A stretch of 64,000 bases of DNA, taken from contig NZ_JMPR01000013.1 of NCBI RefSeq assembly GCF_000735525.1, forward strand, positions 1-64,000, read 5' to 3'. The notes beneath the pieces are model-generated. The model had not been told where the DNA came from. It saw nothing but the letters and a program-made list of their open reading frames with translations, and made no database searches. This document shows, piece by piece, positions 27,869-37,310 of this stretch. This DNA comes from Tatumella ptyseos ATCC 33301 (GTDB lineage: Bacteria; Pseudomonadota; Gammaproteobacteria; Enterobacterales; Enterobacteriaceae). Numbering within the stretch: position 1 is the stretch's first letter; the number at the start of each line of letters is the position of its first letter. The position numbers and the translations under genes are program-made.

Positions 27869-28639
27869 GTGAACATTTGTCTGATTGACGAAACAGGCGC
27901 CGGAGACGGCGCCTTATCTGTTCTGGCACAACGCTGGCAGTTAACCCACGACGAAACCGCCCCGATGGCGCTGGTGATGACGCCGGAGCGGCTGGAGTTA
28001 CGAAAGCGTGATGAACCCAAACTCGGCGGTATTTATGTCGACTTTGTGTCCGGCGCGATGGCGCACCGCCGTAAATTCGGTGGCGGGCGTGGAGAAGCGG
28101 TGGCGAAAGCCGTCGGCATTAAAGGCAACTACCTGCCTGATGTGGTGGATGCCACGGCGGGATTGGGCCGGGATGCTTTCGTACTGGCGGCGACCGGTTG
28201 CCGGGTCAGGATGCTGGAACGTCATCCTGTCGTGGCTGCGTTACTCGACGATGGTCTGCAGCGTGGTTATCGTGATGCAGAAATTGGTCACTGGTTACAG
28301 CAACGTCTGACGCTTATCCATGCCACCAGTCAGCAGGCACTGACAGAAATCAGCCCGCGCCCGGATGTGGTCTATCTGGACCCGATGTATCCCCATCGGC
28401 AGAAAAGCGCCATGGTGAAAAAAGAAATGCGGGTCTTTCAGTCACTGGTGGGAGCCGATGAGGATGCCGATTCTTTGCTGACACCGGCCCGGTGGCTGGC
28501 AAAAAAACGGATAGTGGTTAAACGTCCGGACTACGCCGAACCGCTGGATGGTGTGGCGACCAGTTCTGCAGTCGTCACCAAAAGTCACCGGTTCGATATC
28601 TACCCGTCACTGGACCCGGTGACAGAGAGCGCAGACTGA
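27869..28639 (+). CDS. rsmJ: 16S rRNA (guanine1516-N2)-methyltransferase
   Basis: A 256-residue SAM-dependent methyltransferase modifying G1516 of 16S rRNA. The SAM loop [16 protein letters not shown] and the catalytic-region motif [11 protein letters not shown] are diagnostic. Translation starts at GTG 27869, six bases after the prlC stop. CCGGG just upstream is a poor ribosome site, so coupling to prlC is likely. The C-terminal extension to residue 256 is normal for the family. Confidence 0.95.
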   Translation: MNICLIDETGAGDGALSVLAQRWQLTHDETAPMALVMTPERLELRKRDEPKLGGIYVDFVSGAMAHRRKFGGGRGEAVAKAVGIKGNYLPDVVDATAGLGRDAFVLAATGCRVRMLERHPVVAALLDDGLQRGYRDAEIGHWLQQRLTLIHATSQQALTEISPRPDVVYLDPMYPHRQKSAMVKKEMRVFQSLVGADEDADSLLTPARWLAKKRIVVKRPDYAEPLDGVATSSAVVTKSHRFDIYPSLDPVTESAD

Positions 28640-28645
28640 CGGAAA

Positions 28646-28673
28646 CCGGCCCTGTCCCGGGGGACAGGGCCGG
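28646..28673. terminator. Bidirectional hairpin between rsmJ and uspA
   Basis: A perfect 13-bp stem, CCGGCCCTGTCCC / GGGACAGGGCCGG, with a two-base apex between the two convergent genes. It is very GC-rich and has no U-tract. Confidence 0.65.
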
Positions 28674-28690
28674 GGCCGGTTCAGTGACGA

Positions 28691-29122
28691 TTATTCGTCA
28701 TCCTTCATAGGAACAATCAGCATATCGATATGCACGGTGTTGATGAGCTGGCGTGCGGAAGACATCAGTTTGCTCCAGAAATCCTGGTGGTGACCACAAA
28801 TGACCAGGTCAACCTGATAACGATTAATCGCGTCCAGTAAGACCTGTGCCAGGTCGCCGCTGCCGCTCAGTGTCTGGCTGATCTGATAGCCGGCATTGGT
28901 CGACAGTTCGGTCAGCGCCGTTTGCGTTTCCTGGGAGATGCGTTTTTGCATGTCACCGAGATTCACGTCAATCAGTCCGGTGTAGAGATCTGAATAGTTC
29001 ACGTCTACATGAATTAAAGAGACTTTAGCTTCATAGGGGCTGGCGAGAGAGACCGCTTTCTCAACCAGCAGCTGACTTTCCGGTGAAAGGTCAACTGCGA
29101 CCAGAATATGTTTATAAGACAT
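28691..29122 (-). CDS. uspA: Universal stress protein A
   Basis: A 143-residue cytoplasmic stress protein, one residue shorter than E. coli UspA. It begins [20 protein letters not shown] and contains [20 protein letters not shown]. Like E. coli UspA it lacks the full ATP-binding GxxGxxxxxxxxxG(S/T) pattern of the nucleotide-binding Usp group. It faces uspB divergently, as in E. coli. No dtpB-like gene lies between it and rsmJ. Confidence 0.96.
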   Translation of the reverse strand: MSYKHILVAVDLSPESQLLVEKAVSLASPYEAKVSLIHVDVNYSDLYTGLIDVNLGDMQKRISQETQTALTELSTNAGYQISQTLSGSGDLAQVLLDAINRYQVDLVICGHHQDFWSKLMSSARQLINTVHIDMLIVPMKDDE

Positions 29123-29425
29123 GACAGACTCCTTAAAGCGGAAAAGTAAGGGTCAGCAGCATAGACAATGTGACACGCCTGAGCGGGTAAGCCGCCGACC
29201 ACGATGACGATTTTCTGTTGTGTTCTGTGGATTTATCCTACCATACGGCTCTTCAACTGAGTATAGAAGTATTGTCTGCCGGCCGGTAAGCGGGAAGTGT
29301 GAAGCAGGTCAAAAGGACGTGATATAACCCGTTAACCCGGCCTTCAAACATATGACAACCGATCGCGGGGCGCCAGAGGCTTTGGCAGGCCGCGTGATAC
29401 CAGTTTCAGGGGGAACATAGACGAT

Positions 29426-29761
29426 ATGATGACTATCACTGCACTTTTTACCGCCACCGTTATTGTCTGTGCGATAAATATAGTGCGGTACTTTTCGGCG
29501 TTACGGACCTTACTGGCTGTCATGCGTACCTGTGACCCTCATCTGTACCAACAGGTGGACGGAGCAGGTTTCTTTACTCCGCGGGGACGTCCGGCTATGC
29601 AACTGCAACTGGCCCGTTACCTTTATGAACGACGTTACCGCGGTCATCACGAATATGAATTTATCTTTCATTGCGAACGGGTGCGCCGCCAGTTCATTCT
29701 TACCAGTGCCCTGTGTGCTGCCGTGATCATCGCTCTGGCGGGGCTGCTGATACTGCATTGA
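29426..29761 (+). CDS. uspB: Universal stress protein B (small membrane protein)
   Basis: A 111-residue protein with one hydrophobic helix at each end (about 5-20 and 88-110) and the conserved middle and end segments ARYLYERRYRGHHEYEF and CERVRRQFILTSALC. Length equals E. coli UspB. The first ATG of the pair at 29426/29429 is chosen because it aligns the N-terminus with that protein. In E. coli UspB is RpoS-dependent and involved in ethanol resistance in stationary phase. Gene order uspA-uspB-pitA is conserved. Confidence 0.93.
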   Translation: MMTITALFTATVIVCAINIVRYFSALRTLLAVMRTCDPHLYQQVDGAGFFTPRGRPAMQLQLARYLYERRYRGHHEYEFIFHCERVRRQFILTSALCAAVIIALAGLLILH

Positions 29762-29934
29762 TGACAGCACGGGCCGGGATTAGCATGATGTTCTGAAAGC
29801 CGGTAAAACCTGGCTAACAGGCAGGATGGCATATCATCACCGGGAGATCCGGCTCCGGAGGGGGCGCGGCATTGTCCCCGGTCAGGCGCATAGGCCAGAG
29901 GGCCCCTCATAGCCTGATGGCTACGCAAAACGCA

Positions 29935-29967
29935 TAAAAAAGGCTGCCCGTGGGCAGCCTTTTCTTT
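29935..29967. terminator. Bidirectional terminator between uspB and pitA
   Basis: GGCTGCC-CGTG-GGCAGCC has a run of A residues on its left and TTTTCTTT on its right. It can therefore act as an intrinsic terminator for pitA on the minus strand and for uspB on the plus strand. Confidence 0.85.
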
Positions 29968-29980
29968 CAGGACAAGGGCA

Positions 29981-31468
29981 TCAGATAATCTGCAAGGCAA
30001 TCCAGTATAGCGATGCGGATAACAGAACAGAGACCGGCAGGGTTAAAATCCAGGCCATCGCAATATTCTTGATCGTTTTACTTTGCAGACCACCGCCATC
30101 AACCAGCATGGTTCCGGCCACCGAAGATGACAGGATATGCGTGGTGGAGACCGGCATTCCGGTATAACTGGCAATCCCGATGGAGGCTGCGGCAGTCACC
30201 TGAGCAGACATCCCCTGAGCATAAGTCATGCCTTTCTTACCGATTTTTTCACCGATAGTTGTGGCCACGCGACGCCAGCCCACCATGGTTCCGGCAGAGA
30301 GCGCCAGAGCAACGGCAACAATGATCCAGACCGGGGCATATTCGATAGTGCCCAGCAGGTCATGACGCAGGTCACCCAGGTAACGCTGATTTTGCGCGCT
30401 GGTCTGTGGTAGTTTTGCCACTTTATCTGCCGTGTCAGAGATACACAGCAGTAAGCGACGCAACTGCGCACGGTTGTCCGGGGTGAGCTGATCATAGCTG
30501 GTCAGGTTAGTCAGCATACCGCGGGCATGAGCGACCGCTTCCAGCGCACGTTCGTTGCTGCAGTGGAATTCTTCAACCGGTGTACTCATCGCGGCAGGCG
30601 TCAGCGCCGGTGCAATAATGGTTTGCAACGACTGGCTGTTCTGCTGGTAGTATTGCTCCAGATGGTCAACGGCATCCCGGGTACGGGTAATATCGTAGCC
30701 TGAGGCACCCATATTCACCACAAATCCGGCCGGGGCAACCCCGATAAGCACCAGCATAATCAGGCCGATACCCTTCTGACCATCGTTAGCGCCATGGGAG
30801 TAACTGACTCCGATCGCCGAGACGATCAGCGCAATCCGGGTCCAGAAAGGAGGCTTTTTCTTACCGTCAATCTTCTCACGTTCTGCCGGTGTCATGTGGA
30901 TGCGGGAGCGCTTACGCGTACCGCTCCAGTACTTACGCAGCAGGAAGATCAATAAGCCCGCTAATACCATACCGACAATCGGTGACAGGATCAGTGACAT
31001 AAAGATGTTGATCACTTTCGGGATATTGAGTGCTTCAACCAGCGATGTACCGGTGGTTAACGCATTCGTCAGTGCTATACCGATAATAGCCCCGATAAGT
31101 GTATGCGAACTGGATGCGGGTAAACCGAAATACCAGGTACCGAGGTTCCAGATGATTGCTGCCAGCAACATGGAAAAGACCATGGCCAGCCCGTGAGAAG
31201 AACCCACGTTAAGCAACAGGTCGGTCGGCAGCATATGGACGATAGCATAAGCTACGCTGAGTCCGCCTAACAGAACCCCTAAGAAGTTAAAGATCCCCGC
31301 CATTGCGACAGCAAGCTGCGCACGCATTGCGCGGGTATAAATTACCGTTGCAACTGCATTAGCGGTATCATGAAACCCGTTGATTGCTTCGTAGAACAAA
31401 ACAAACAACAGGGCCACTACCAGTAACAGGCCAGTACTTAAATCGATACCAGCAAAAAGATGTAGCAT
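29981..31468 (-). CDS. pitA: Low-affinity inorganic phosphate transporter
   Basis: A 495-residue inner-membrane symporter that takes up neutral metal-phosphate complexes with protons. The start is placed at ATG 31468 ([13 protein letters not shown]), matching the E. coli PitA N-terminus. A frame extending to 31507 adds 13 residues without family support. Duplicated motifs typical of PiT carriers are visible: [14 protein letters not shown] near the start and [13 protein letters not shown] in the middle, with the large soluble loop between membrane halves. The gene order next to uspB and yhiN is as in E. coli. Confidence 0.96.
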   Translation of the reverse strand: MLHLFAGIDLSTGLLLVVALLFVLFYEAINGFHDTANAVATVIYTRAMRAQLAVAMAGIFNFLGVLLGGLSVAYAIVHMLPTDLLLNVGSSHGLAMVFSMLLAAIIWNLGTWYFGLPASSSHTLIGAIIGIALTNALTTGTSLVEALNIPKVINIFMSLILSPIVGMVLAGLLIFLLRKYWSGTRKRSRIHMTPAEREKIDGKKKPPFWTRIALIVSAIGVSYSHGANDGQKGIGLIMLVLIGVAPAGFVVNMGASGYDITRTRDAVDHLEQYYQQNSQSLQTIIAPALTPAAMSTPVEEFHCSNERALEAVAHARGMLTNLTSYDQLTPDNRAQLRRLLLCISDTADKVAKLPQTSAQNQRYLGDLRHDLLGTIEYAPVWIIVAVALALSAGTMVGWRRVATTIGEKIGKKGMTYAQGMSAQVTAAASIGIASYTGMPVSTTHILSSSVAGTMLVDGGGLQSKTIKNIAMAWILTLPVSVLLSASLYWIALQII

Positions 31469-31701
31469 AACGTTGCGCCATTTTTTGGGGACATGAACCT
31501 GGCGCATTATCAGCGAGAGAGGTGCGTTCAGGAAAGGAAAATATCGCTTTTTTTGCGCTTGCGGCCAGAATCCTGGAAAATTAATTTATAAAAAATCTTT
31601 TAAATTAGTCAGTTATGTTAAAGCCTGCCATATAAGAAATTTTCATTCTGGAGTCCGTAACACCATCTCTTTACAATCAGCCGTTTTTAGCCGGGGGAAG
31701 C

Positions 31702-32889
31702 ATGGAAAAGTTTGACGTCATCATCGTCGGAGCGGGGGCCGCAGGCCTGTTTTGTGCCGCTCAGGCCGGACAGCGTGGCCTTAATGTTCTGGTGCTTGAT
31801 AATGGTAAGAAAGCGGGACGCAAAATCCTTATGTCCGGGGGCGGCCGTTGTAATTTTACCAATCTGTATACCGAACCCGGTGCGTACCTTTCACAAAACC
31901 CTCACTTTTGTAAGTCAGCACTTGCTCGCTATACACAGTGGGATTTTATTGAGCTGGTGGATCGGTATGGTATCGCGTGGCATGAAAAAACACTCGGCCA
32001 GTTATTTTGTGATGACTCGGCACAACAGATAGTCGATATGCTGCTGGCGGAATGTGAGGCGGGTAATGTTACTCTGCGCCTGCGGACAGAGATCCTGCAG
32101 ACCGAACGGACGTCCGACGGGGAGTACCGGTTACAGCTTAACGGAATGGATGTAAGTACCCGCAAACTTGTTATCGCTTCCGGAGGGCTATCCATGCCGG
32201 GTCTGGGGGCCACTCCTTTCGGTTACAAACTTGCCGCACAGTTCGGGTTACGGGTACTACCGACACGGGCAGCACTGGTCCCCTTTACCTTGCATAAGCC
32301 ATTGCTGGAACAGCTCCAGCCCCTGTCCGGGGTGGCCGTGCCGGTGACGGTGACGGCGAGTGGTGGAAAGCAGTTTAAAGAAGCGATGCTGTTTACCCAC
32401 CGTGGCCTTTCAGGCCCGTCCATGCTGCAGATTTCCAGTTACTGGCAGCCGGGAGAAGCCTTAGAGATTGATCTGGTGCCCGAAACGCCGCTGGATGACT
32501 TCCTGAACCGGCAACGTGAAACGCACCCGAACCTGAGCCTGAAGAATTGTCTGGCAAAACTGCTGCCGAAACGGCTGACCGAGGTACTGCAGCAACAGGA
32601 GGTGGTGCCTGACCTGACACTCAAACAGCTGAATAGCAAACAACAACAACAGCTGGTCGGGCAACTGAACCGCTGGACGGTGCAGCCGAACGGTACCGAA
32701 GGTTATCGCACCGCGGAAGTCACCCTGGGAGGTGTCGATACCGACCAGCTTTCCTCGCGAACCATGGAAGCCCGTGATGTGCCGGGGCTCTTTTTTATCG
32801 GGGAAGTTGTGGATGTGACCGGCTGGCTGGGCGGATATAATTTCCAGTGGGCCTGGAGTTCTGCTGCCGCCTGTGCTGCGGCGTTGTAA
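31702..32889 (+). CDS. yhiN: HI0933/YhiN-family FAD-binding flavoprotein
   Basis: A 395-residue protein of the YhiN (BaiN/RdsA-like) family. The N-terminal Rossmann FAD loop VGAGAAGLFCAAQAG, the family motif KILMSGGGRCNFTN and the C-terminal FFIGEVVDVTGWLGGYNFQWA are clear. A GGGGGA ribosome site precedes the ATG. The biochemical role is not settled. It is usually described as a predicted flavoprotein oxidoreductase. Divergent from pitA, as in E. coli. Confidence 0.92.
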   Translation: MEKFDVIIVGAGAAGLFCAAQAGQRGLNVLVLDNGKKAGRKILMSGGGRCNFTNLYTEPGAYLSQNPHFCKSALARYTQWDFIELVDRYGIAWHEKTLGQLFCDDSAQQIVDMLLAECEAGNVTLRLRTEILQTERTSDGEYRLQLNGMDVSTRKLVIASGGLSMPGLGATPFGYKLAAQFGLRVLPTRAALVPFTLHKPLLEQLQPLSGVAVPVTVTASGGKQFKEAMLFTHRGLSGPSMLQISSYWQPGEALEIDLVPETPLDDFLNRQRETHPNLSLKNCLAKLLPKRLTEVLQQQEVVPDLTLKQLNSKQQQQLVGQLNRWTVQPNGTEGYRTAEVTLGGVDTDQLSSRTMEARDVPGLFFIGEVVDVTGWLGGYNFQWAWSSAAACAAAL

Positions 32890-32918
32890 GCAACGCATAA
32901 CGTAACGCGTGATGCAAT

Positions 32919-32962
32919 CAGACCTTCACTGTGCCGGTTTGCGGCCCGTCAGTGAAGGTCTG
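32919..32962. terminator. Long inverted repeat after yhiN
   Basis: CAGACCTTCACTG and CAGTGAAGGTCTG pair perfectly over 13 bp across an 18-base loop. It lies between yhiN and the convergent small-protein gene and probably forms the 3' end of both transcripts. Confidence 0.6.
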
Positions 32963-33036
32963 CTAACCTCCGTTCAGGCCTGACTTCTGGTATCGGAGAG
33001 GCCTTCAGCAAGACAGGGTTGTTCATGCCGGGAATA

Positions 33037-33354
33037 TCAGTTCATGGCATAACATTTCGACGTCGCCACATTCTGGTCTGAACCGCTACCGGCACCTTTC
33101 AGCATACAAAAAATGTAATGTTTGCCTTTTCGGATAGTCACTAGCGGGCCGTCAGTCCCGAGGGACGAAGAAATGATCACCGCGCCCTGATCCAGCATCT
33201 GTTCCAGTGAACTGTTAACGGCGGAGAGACGAGTAGGATACTCCAGGGCATTGCCAGGAACCTGCGCCCCGGTTTCCGGTGGCCATTGGGCGGCAGCGGT
33301 AAAGCTAATGGCTGAAGTAAGAACAGCAAAACATAATGCGGAACGAAATTTCAC
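33037..33354 (-). CDS. Small secreted protein of unknown function
   Basis: A 105-residue protein with an N-terminal signal peptide (MKFRSALCFAVLTSAISFTAAAQ) and two cysteines in the mature part, CMLKG and SKCYAMN, which could form a disulfide in the periplasm. The start is GTG 33354 because CAGGAG lies six bases upstream. The frame continues back to 33429 without a ribosome site. It follows the Rob-like regulator gene by 99 bases on the same strand and may be co-transcribed or controlled by it. I do not recognise the family. Confidence 0.65.
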   Translation of the reverse strand: MKFRSALCFAVLTSAISFTAAAQWPPETGAQVPGNALEYPTRLSAVNSSLEQMLDQGAVIISSSLGTDGPLVTIRKGKHYIFCMLKGAGSGSDQNVATSKCYAMN

Positions 33355-33453
33355 GGCAACTCCTGGTGTTGACCATGGGAAGGTGCCTGGGGATCCCCTG
33401 AGCAGCGCACACGGTTTATCCCATCCCATGGTGATGGCTTTGTACCGGATATC

Positions 33454-34326
33454 TTACATACAGGGTGGCTGTGGGTCACTACCGGAAGCCGAGACCGGAA
33501 TATAGTACGACCCGGAGAAGGTATCGTTCAGTTCCGGAGAGATGACAGGCAATTCCGGATGGCAGACAAAAAAATCGGGTCCCTGGCGGCGGGCTTCCGG
33601 GCGGAAAGGCATCACATACTGGTAGATATCCGCCTGCATATTGATCAACTGTTGCCGGGTGCCGGAAAAACGAAAGCGCAGAAACCTCTCAGGGGAAGCG
33701 TTCTGGTAGCGAATTTCCTGTACATGGCGATGGAATGTCAGGGTAAATTTTACACGACCGCAGTTCGCATCGGGTTCGAAATTTTCAGCGACAACCTGGG
33801 GTAGTGTTCCCTTGAATACCGAGACAGCTTTTGATAGTAAGTGCTTACGTTGTTCGCAGTGATAATTCACATCTTCCAGGTCACTATAGTCACAAAAGTA
33901 GCTCAGGCTCAGGCCGGGAATGATACCCGGACCATGGGTCACACTTTCGGCTTCAGGAAGTTCTGACAGGTTAACGGTGGGCCGGGCCACCATACCGCGG
34001 AAATTCCATTCACTGGAATCCCGGTATTTCCCAGGAGCTGCCCCGAAATGACGGGTAAACGATCGTGTAAACGTCTGCTGGGTACTGAACCCCAGTAACT
34101 CGCTGATTTCGACTGCCGGCATATGGGTCATCTTGAGGATCATCGCCGCTTTATTCAGTTTACGATAACGAATATAAGAGGCCAGTTGAAAGCCGGTATC
34201 TTCCCTGAAAATGCGTTGTAAATGCCATTTACTGTAGCCGGCTTTCGCTGAAACATCATCAATTGTCAGTTTGCCGGTGAGATTATTCTCTATCCACTCC
34301 AGCAGATCACGGGTAAATGTATTCAT
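33454..34326 (-). CDS. Rob-like AraC/XylS-family regulator
   Basis: A 290-residue protein with the MarA/SoxS/Rob-type DNA-binding domain at the N-terminus. Its two helix-turn-helix units are LTIDDVSAKAGYSKWHLQRIF and PAVEISELLGFSTQQTFTRSF. A C-terminal GyrI-like ligand domain (about 120-290) follows, the Rob layout and length. The ATG at 34326 follows GGGAGG by nine bases, and a TTG three bases earlier is possible. Sequence differences from E. coli Rob suggest a paralogue rather than Rob itself. It likely controls stress or efflux genes and perhaps the small secreted protein downstream. Confidence 0.86.
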   Translation of the reverse strand: MNTFTRDLLEWIENNLTGKLTIDDVSAKAGYSKWHLQRIFREDTGFQLASYIRYRKLNKAAMILKMTHMPAVEISELLGFSTQQTFTRSFTRHFGAAPGKYRDSSEWNFRGMVARPTVNLSELPEAESVTHGPGIIPGLSLSYFCDYSDLEDVNYHCEQRKHLLSKAVSVFKGTLPQVVAENFEPDANCGRVKFTLTFHRHVQEIRYQNASPERFLRFRFSGTRQQLINMQADIYQYVMPFRPEARRQGPDFFVCHPELPVISPELNDTFSGSYYIPVSASGSDPQPPCM

Positions 34327-34758
34327 CAACGCAGCCTCCCTGATATTGTTAATATCTTAGCGGCAAAGTTTACGAATATCTATAATCAGGGATAACGATA
34401 TATTTAATAGTAATTATTGATAATTTAACTTAATAATTACTATTGTAAAACTTCCGTTATCCGGAAAATATTCAACGATGTTACCCGGTTGGAAATCGTT
34501 ATTTATAGCCGCACGGATATAATCATCGCTGTTTATACCCGTATCTCCGTTATTCCTTGAGTATTCCGCCCCTGACAAAGGGCTGAAAGGGGCATGCTTC
34601 CTGATAAACCGCGCGTTCCCTGGCAATGGCATGATTGGCAGAACCGGTTGCTGATAAATAAGGGCCGGCAGATCATCATTGTTTAAACCGGCTCGTGACT
34701 TTGCACCCTTTTATTTCACTGATCACTCACCGGCACTTCCGAAAAGGGGTGTGGCAGC
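34327..34758. other. AT-rich gap with an unsupported small frame
   Basis: This 430-base gap lies upstream of the Rob-like gene. A minus-strand frame at 34414-34632 could encode 72 residues (ending NGSFTIVIIKLNYQ), but it has no ribosome site and no recognisable family. It may be a gene remnant. The part nearest 34330 is strongly AT-rich and should hold the regulator's promoter. Confidence 0.35.
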
Positions 34759-35379
34759 TCAGACAGACTTTTCTGTGACAGGTTTCCGTTGTGTCAGTTC
34801 GCTGTGGCCGTTGCGGAACCAGGGTAAAAAGAACTGAATTAACGGGCCAATAGTCAGGGCATAAATCAGGGTGCCGGGCCCCACCGTGCCGCCTGCCAGC
34901 CAGCCGGTCAGTAAAACCGTCACTTCGATAACGGTACGAATGAGCCGTAATGAAATACCGGTACGACGGTGTATGCCGGTCATCAGGCCATCACGGGGGC
35001 CTGGACCGAAACCGGCACAGATATACATGACGGTGGCAATCGCGTTCAGGATAATGGCTGCCACCAGCATCAGACAACGTGCTGCCAGCGAGGTGAGCGG
35101 CGGCATGACCGCGAGGGCGGCGTCAGTGGCCAACCCGAGAACGACAACATTACTCAGCGTCCCCAGGCCCGGGCGTTGCCGCAGAGGGATCCAGAAAAGT
35201 AATACCAGTGCGCCGGTCACAATCATTACGGTACCGACATTCACCGAAAGCCAGCGGGCGACGCCCAGATGAAAGACATCCCACGGGTCAGCACCCAGTC
35301 CGCAATGGATATACAGGGCACACGAAATACCGTATATCGTTAATCCGCAATAAAGTTGTATCAGTCGTTTCAGCATCAT
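34759..35379 (-). CDS. yczE: YczE-family membrane protein
   Basis: A 206-residue inner-membrane protein with about five or six hydrophobic helices and the YczE signature ALYIHCGLGADPWDVFHLG followed later by FGPGPRDGLM. YczE proteins are commonly encoded beside MocR-type regulators named YczR, exactly as here. Their transport role is unproven. The start at the first of two adjacent ATGs (35379) follows CGGGAAAAA. The open frame reaches back to 35406, but the ribosome site favours the later start. Confidence 0.85.
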   Translation of the reverse strand: MMLKRLIQLYCGLTIYGISCALYIHCGLGADPWDVFHLGVARWLSVNVGTVMIVTGALVLLFWIPLRQRPGLGTLSNVVVLGLATDAALAVMPPLTSLAARCLMLVAAIILNAIATVMYICAGFGPGPRDGLMTGIHRRTGISLRLIRTVIEVTVLLTGWLAGGTVGPGTLIYALTIGPLIQFFLPWFRNGHSELTQRKPVTEKSV

Positions 35380-35424
35380 TTTTTCCCGGTGGCAGGTTGA
35401 CAGCAAAATGATTGTTATCTGAAA

Positions 35425-35463
35425 TGGATCGATAATTAATAGCCAGTTTAAATAAAGTGGATC
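35425..35463. promoter_or_regulatory. Direct repeats between yczE and yczR
   Basis: TGGATC occurs at 35425-35430 and again at 35458-35463, 33 bases apart start to start, or about three helical turns. Both lie in the 87-base divergent promoter region. MocR-type regulators often bind direct repeats, so this is a candidate YczR operator. Confidence 0.4.
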
Positions 35464-35466
35464 TCT

Positions 35467-36897
35467 ATGTCTTTAAGACGCCTTGGTCATCACTCTCTGA
35501 TAGAAATGCTGGGAAACTGGCAGCAAACACCTTCCCGGATCCCGCTGTGGCAGCAACTGGCGTCTGCCTTACGGTTGCTGGTTCTGGACGGGCGACTGGT
35601 ACAGGGAACCCGCCTGCCCGGTGAGCGTGAACTTGCCACGGGACTGAAGATCAGTCGTACAACGGTCAGCAGTGCTTTATCCCTGTTGCGGGAACAGGGT
35701 TTCGTGCGAAGCCGGCAGGGCAGCGGCAGTCGCATTACGCTGCCGGAGGATGCTGTGCATATCCCGGGCTCGATGTCGGCGGGGAGTGCGCTGGATTTAT
35801 CGACGGCTTCCCTGAGTGCCGGACCGGAAATTCATCAGGCATTTCGTCAGGCTTTACTACGCTACCCTGAGTATTCACTTGCCACGGGCTATGATCCCCG
35901 GGGATTACGTTCGCTGAGAGAGGCCATTGCACGCCGTTATTGTTCCCGTGGTTTACCCACACGACCGGACGAAGTGATGGTCGTGAACGGTGCGGTCAGC
36001 GGTCTGGCGTTGATTCTGCGGTGGCTGACCGGCCCCGGTGACCGGGTACTGGTCGATCATCCTACTTACCCTTCTGCACTATCGGCTATCCGCGGGGCTT
36101 CCTGCCAGCCAATCGGTGTCTCTTTTTCAGAGGGACGCTGGGATCATGGCGGGCTGGCTGCCGCCCTGGCACAGACCTCGCCCCGGCTGGCGTATCTGAT
36201 TGCGGATTACCATAATCCGACCGGGTACTGTATGGGGGAAGAGAGCCGTGCGGAAATCACTGCACTGGCTGCCCGTTACCGGACGCCGCTGGTGATCGAT
36301 GAGACGCTGGCAGAATTATGGTATCAGCAGCCTCCGCCGGCACCGGTGGCCGCTTTTGCCCGGCCGGGCGAAGTGATCTGCCTGGGCTCGGCGTCGAAAA
36401 GTTACTGGGGTGGCTTAAGGATTGGCTGGATACGGGCATCTGCATCGCAGATTGCCTCTCTGGTGCAGATACGTGATTCGCTGGATCTGGCTTCCCCGCT
36501 CACGGAGCAGGTGGTCTGTGAGTGGTTGCTGGATAACAGCGATCAGTTTTTACCGCAGCGCCGGCAGATGCTGCAACAGCGGCGGGATATCTGTGGTCAA
36601 CTGATGCAGACCTGGTTTCCGGCATGGAAATATCAGGTACCGGCGGGCGGCTTGTCTTTCTGGGTTGAGCTGCCGGGCCGGCTGGCGACCCGCTTTGCGT
36701 CACGTGCCAGTGAGGCGGGCATTCTTCTGGGGACCGGGACACGCTTCGGGATTTCAGGCGCGTTTGATCGCTATCTGCGTATGCCTTTCAGCGCAGATGA
36801 AGCCACATTACAACAGGCCTTTCAGCGCCTGCAGCCGCTCTGGTCATCGTTACCCGATATGCCGGAGTTACCGCCTTCAGGCCGGTCAGTTTACTGA
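35467..36897 (+). CDS. yczR: MocR-type GntR regulator with aminotransferase-like domain
   Basis: A 476-residue fusion of a GntR winged helix-turn-helix (residues ~20-90: GTRLPGERELATGLKISRTTVSSALSL) to a fold-type-I PLP aminotransferase domain (~110-470). The PLP lysine lies in LGSASKSYWGGLRIGW, and the aspartate contacting the pyridine ring is expected in IADYHNPTGY. It diverges from yczE with 87 bases between starts. Such regulators sense PLP or an amino compound bound to PLP. The ligand here is not known. Confidence 0.9.
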   Translation: MSLRRLGHHSLIEMLGNWQQTPSRIPLWQQLASALRLLVLDGRLVQGTRLPGERELATGLKISRTTVSSALSLLREQGFVRSRQGSGSRITLPEDAVHIPGSMSAGSALDLSTASLSAGPEIHQAFRQALLRYPEYSLATGYDPRGLRSLREAIARRYCSRGLPTRPDEVMVVNGAVSGLALILRWLTGPGDRVLVDHPTYPSALSAIRGASCQPIGVSFSEGRWDHGGLAAALAQTSPRLAYLIADYHNPTGYCMGEESRAEITALAARYRTPLVIDETLAELWYQQPPPAPVAAFARPGEVICLGSASKSYWGGLRIGWIRASASQIASLVQIRDSLDLASPLTEQVVCEWLLDNSDQFLPQRRQMLQQRRDICGQLMQTWFPAWKYQVPAGGLSFWVELPGRLATRFASRASEAGILLGTGTRFGISGAFDRYLRMPFSADEATLQQAFQRLQPLWSSLPDMPELPPSGRSVY

Positions 36898-37310
36898 ATA
36901 CCGCTGTCAGGCCATCAGTATTGCCGAGGTTGTTTTACCCGAATGACATCTGTCCGGACAAAGATAAGAATGACATATCGTTATGTATAAAGAGCCTGCC
37001 GGCCCGGCGATTTTCGCATTTATAGCAATGTTTCTGATGGTTCAATGCGGACTGGTGTGGGAGGAAAGGGCACTGATCAGCCTGCGGGAATGTCTGCCGT
37101 TTGCGGATCCTGCTGTCAGTCAGGGGTTAGTCAGTGTAAAGGAAACGACTTTATCGCTGACAACCCTAGCCGAACTTAATAAAATCCGATAAATTACAGA
37201 AGTGATAAGTAATTGTTTATATATAACAATAAAGAATAACAAACTAACTTCCCGTTCCGGACGACGGCTTCCGGTTCAGGTGCGTTGTTAGTTCTCAGCA
37301 AGGAACTCAG
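36898..37310. other. Upstream region of the ABC importer operon
   Basis: This 410-base gap is AT-rich from 37180 to 37250, where the operon's promoter should be. A 69-codon frame at 36983-37192 starts with a hydrophobic stretch (AIFAFIAMFLMVQCGLVW) but has only a weak ribosome site. I do not count it as a gene. No regulator binding site stands out. Confidence 0.35.

Noticed and set aside
34414-34632. 72-codon minus-strand frame between the Rob-like and yczE genes
   Set aside because: No ribosome site and no recognisable family. Its C-terminal half looks somewhat protein-like, so it may be a remnant.
36983-37192. 69-codon frame with a hydrophobic start before the ABC importer operon
   Set aside because: A single membrane-like stretch is present, but the ribosome site is weak and the remainder is unlike a conserved protein. 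Left as part of the upstream region.
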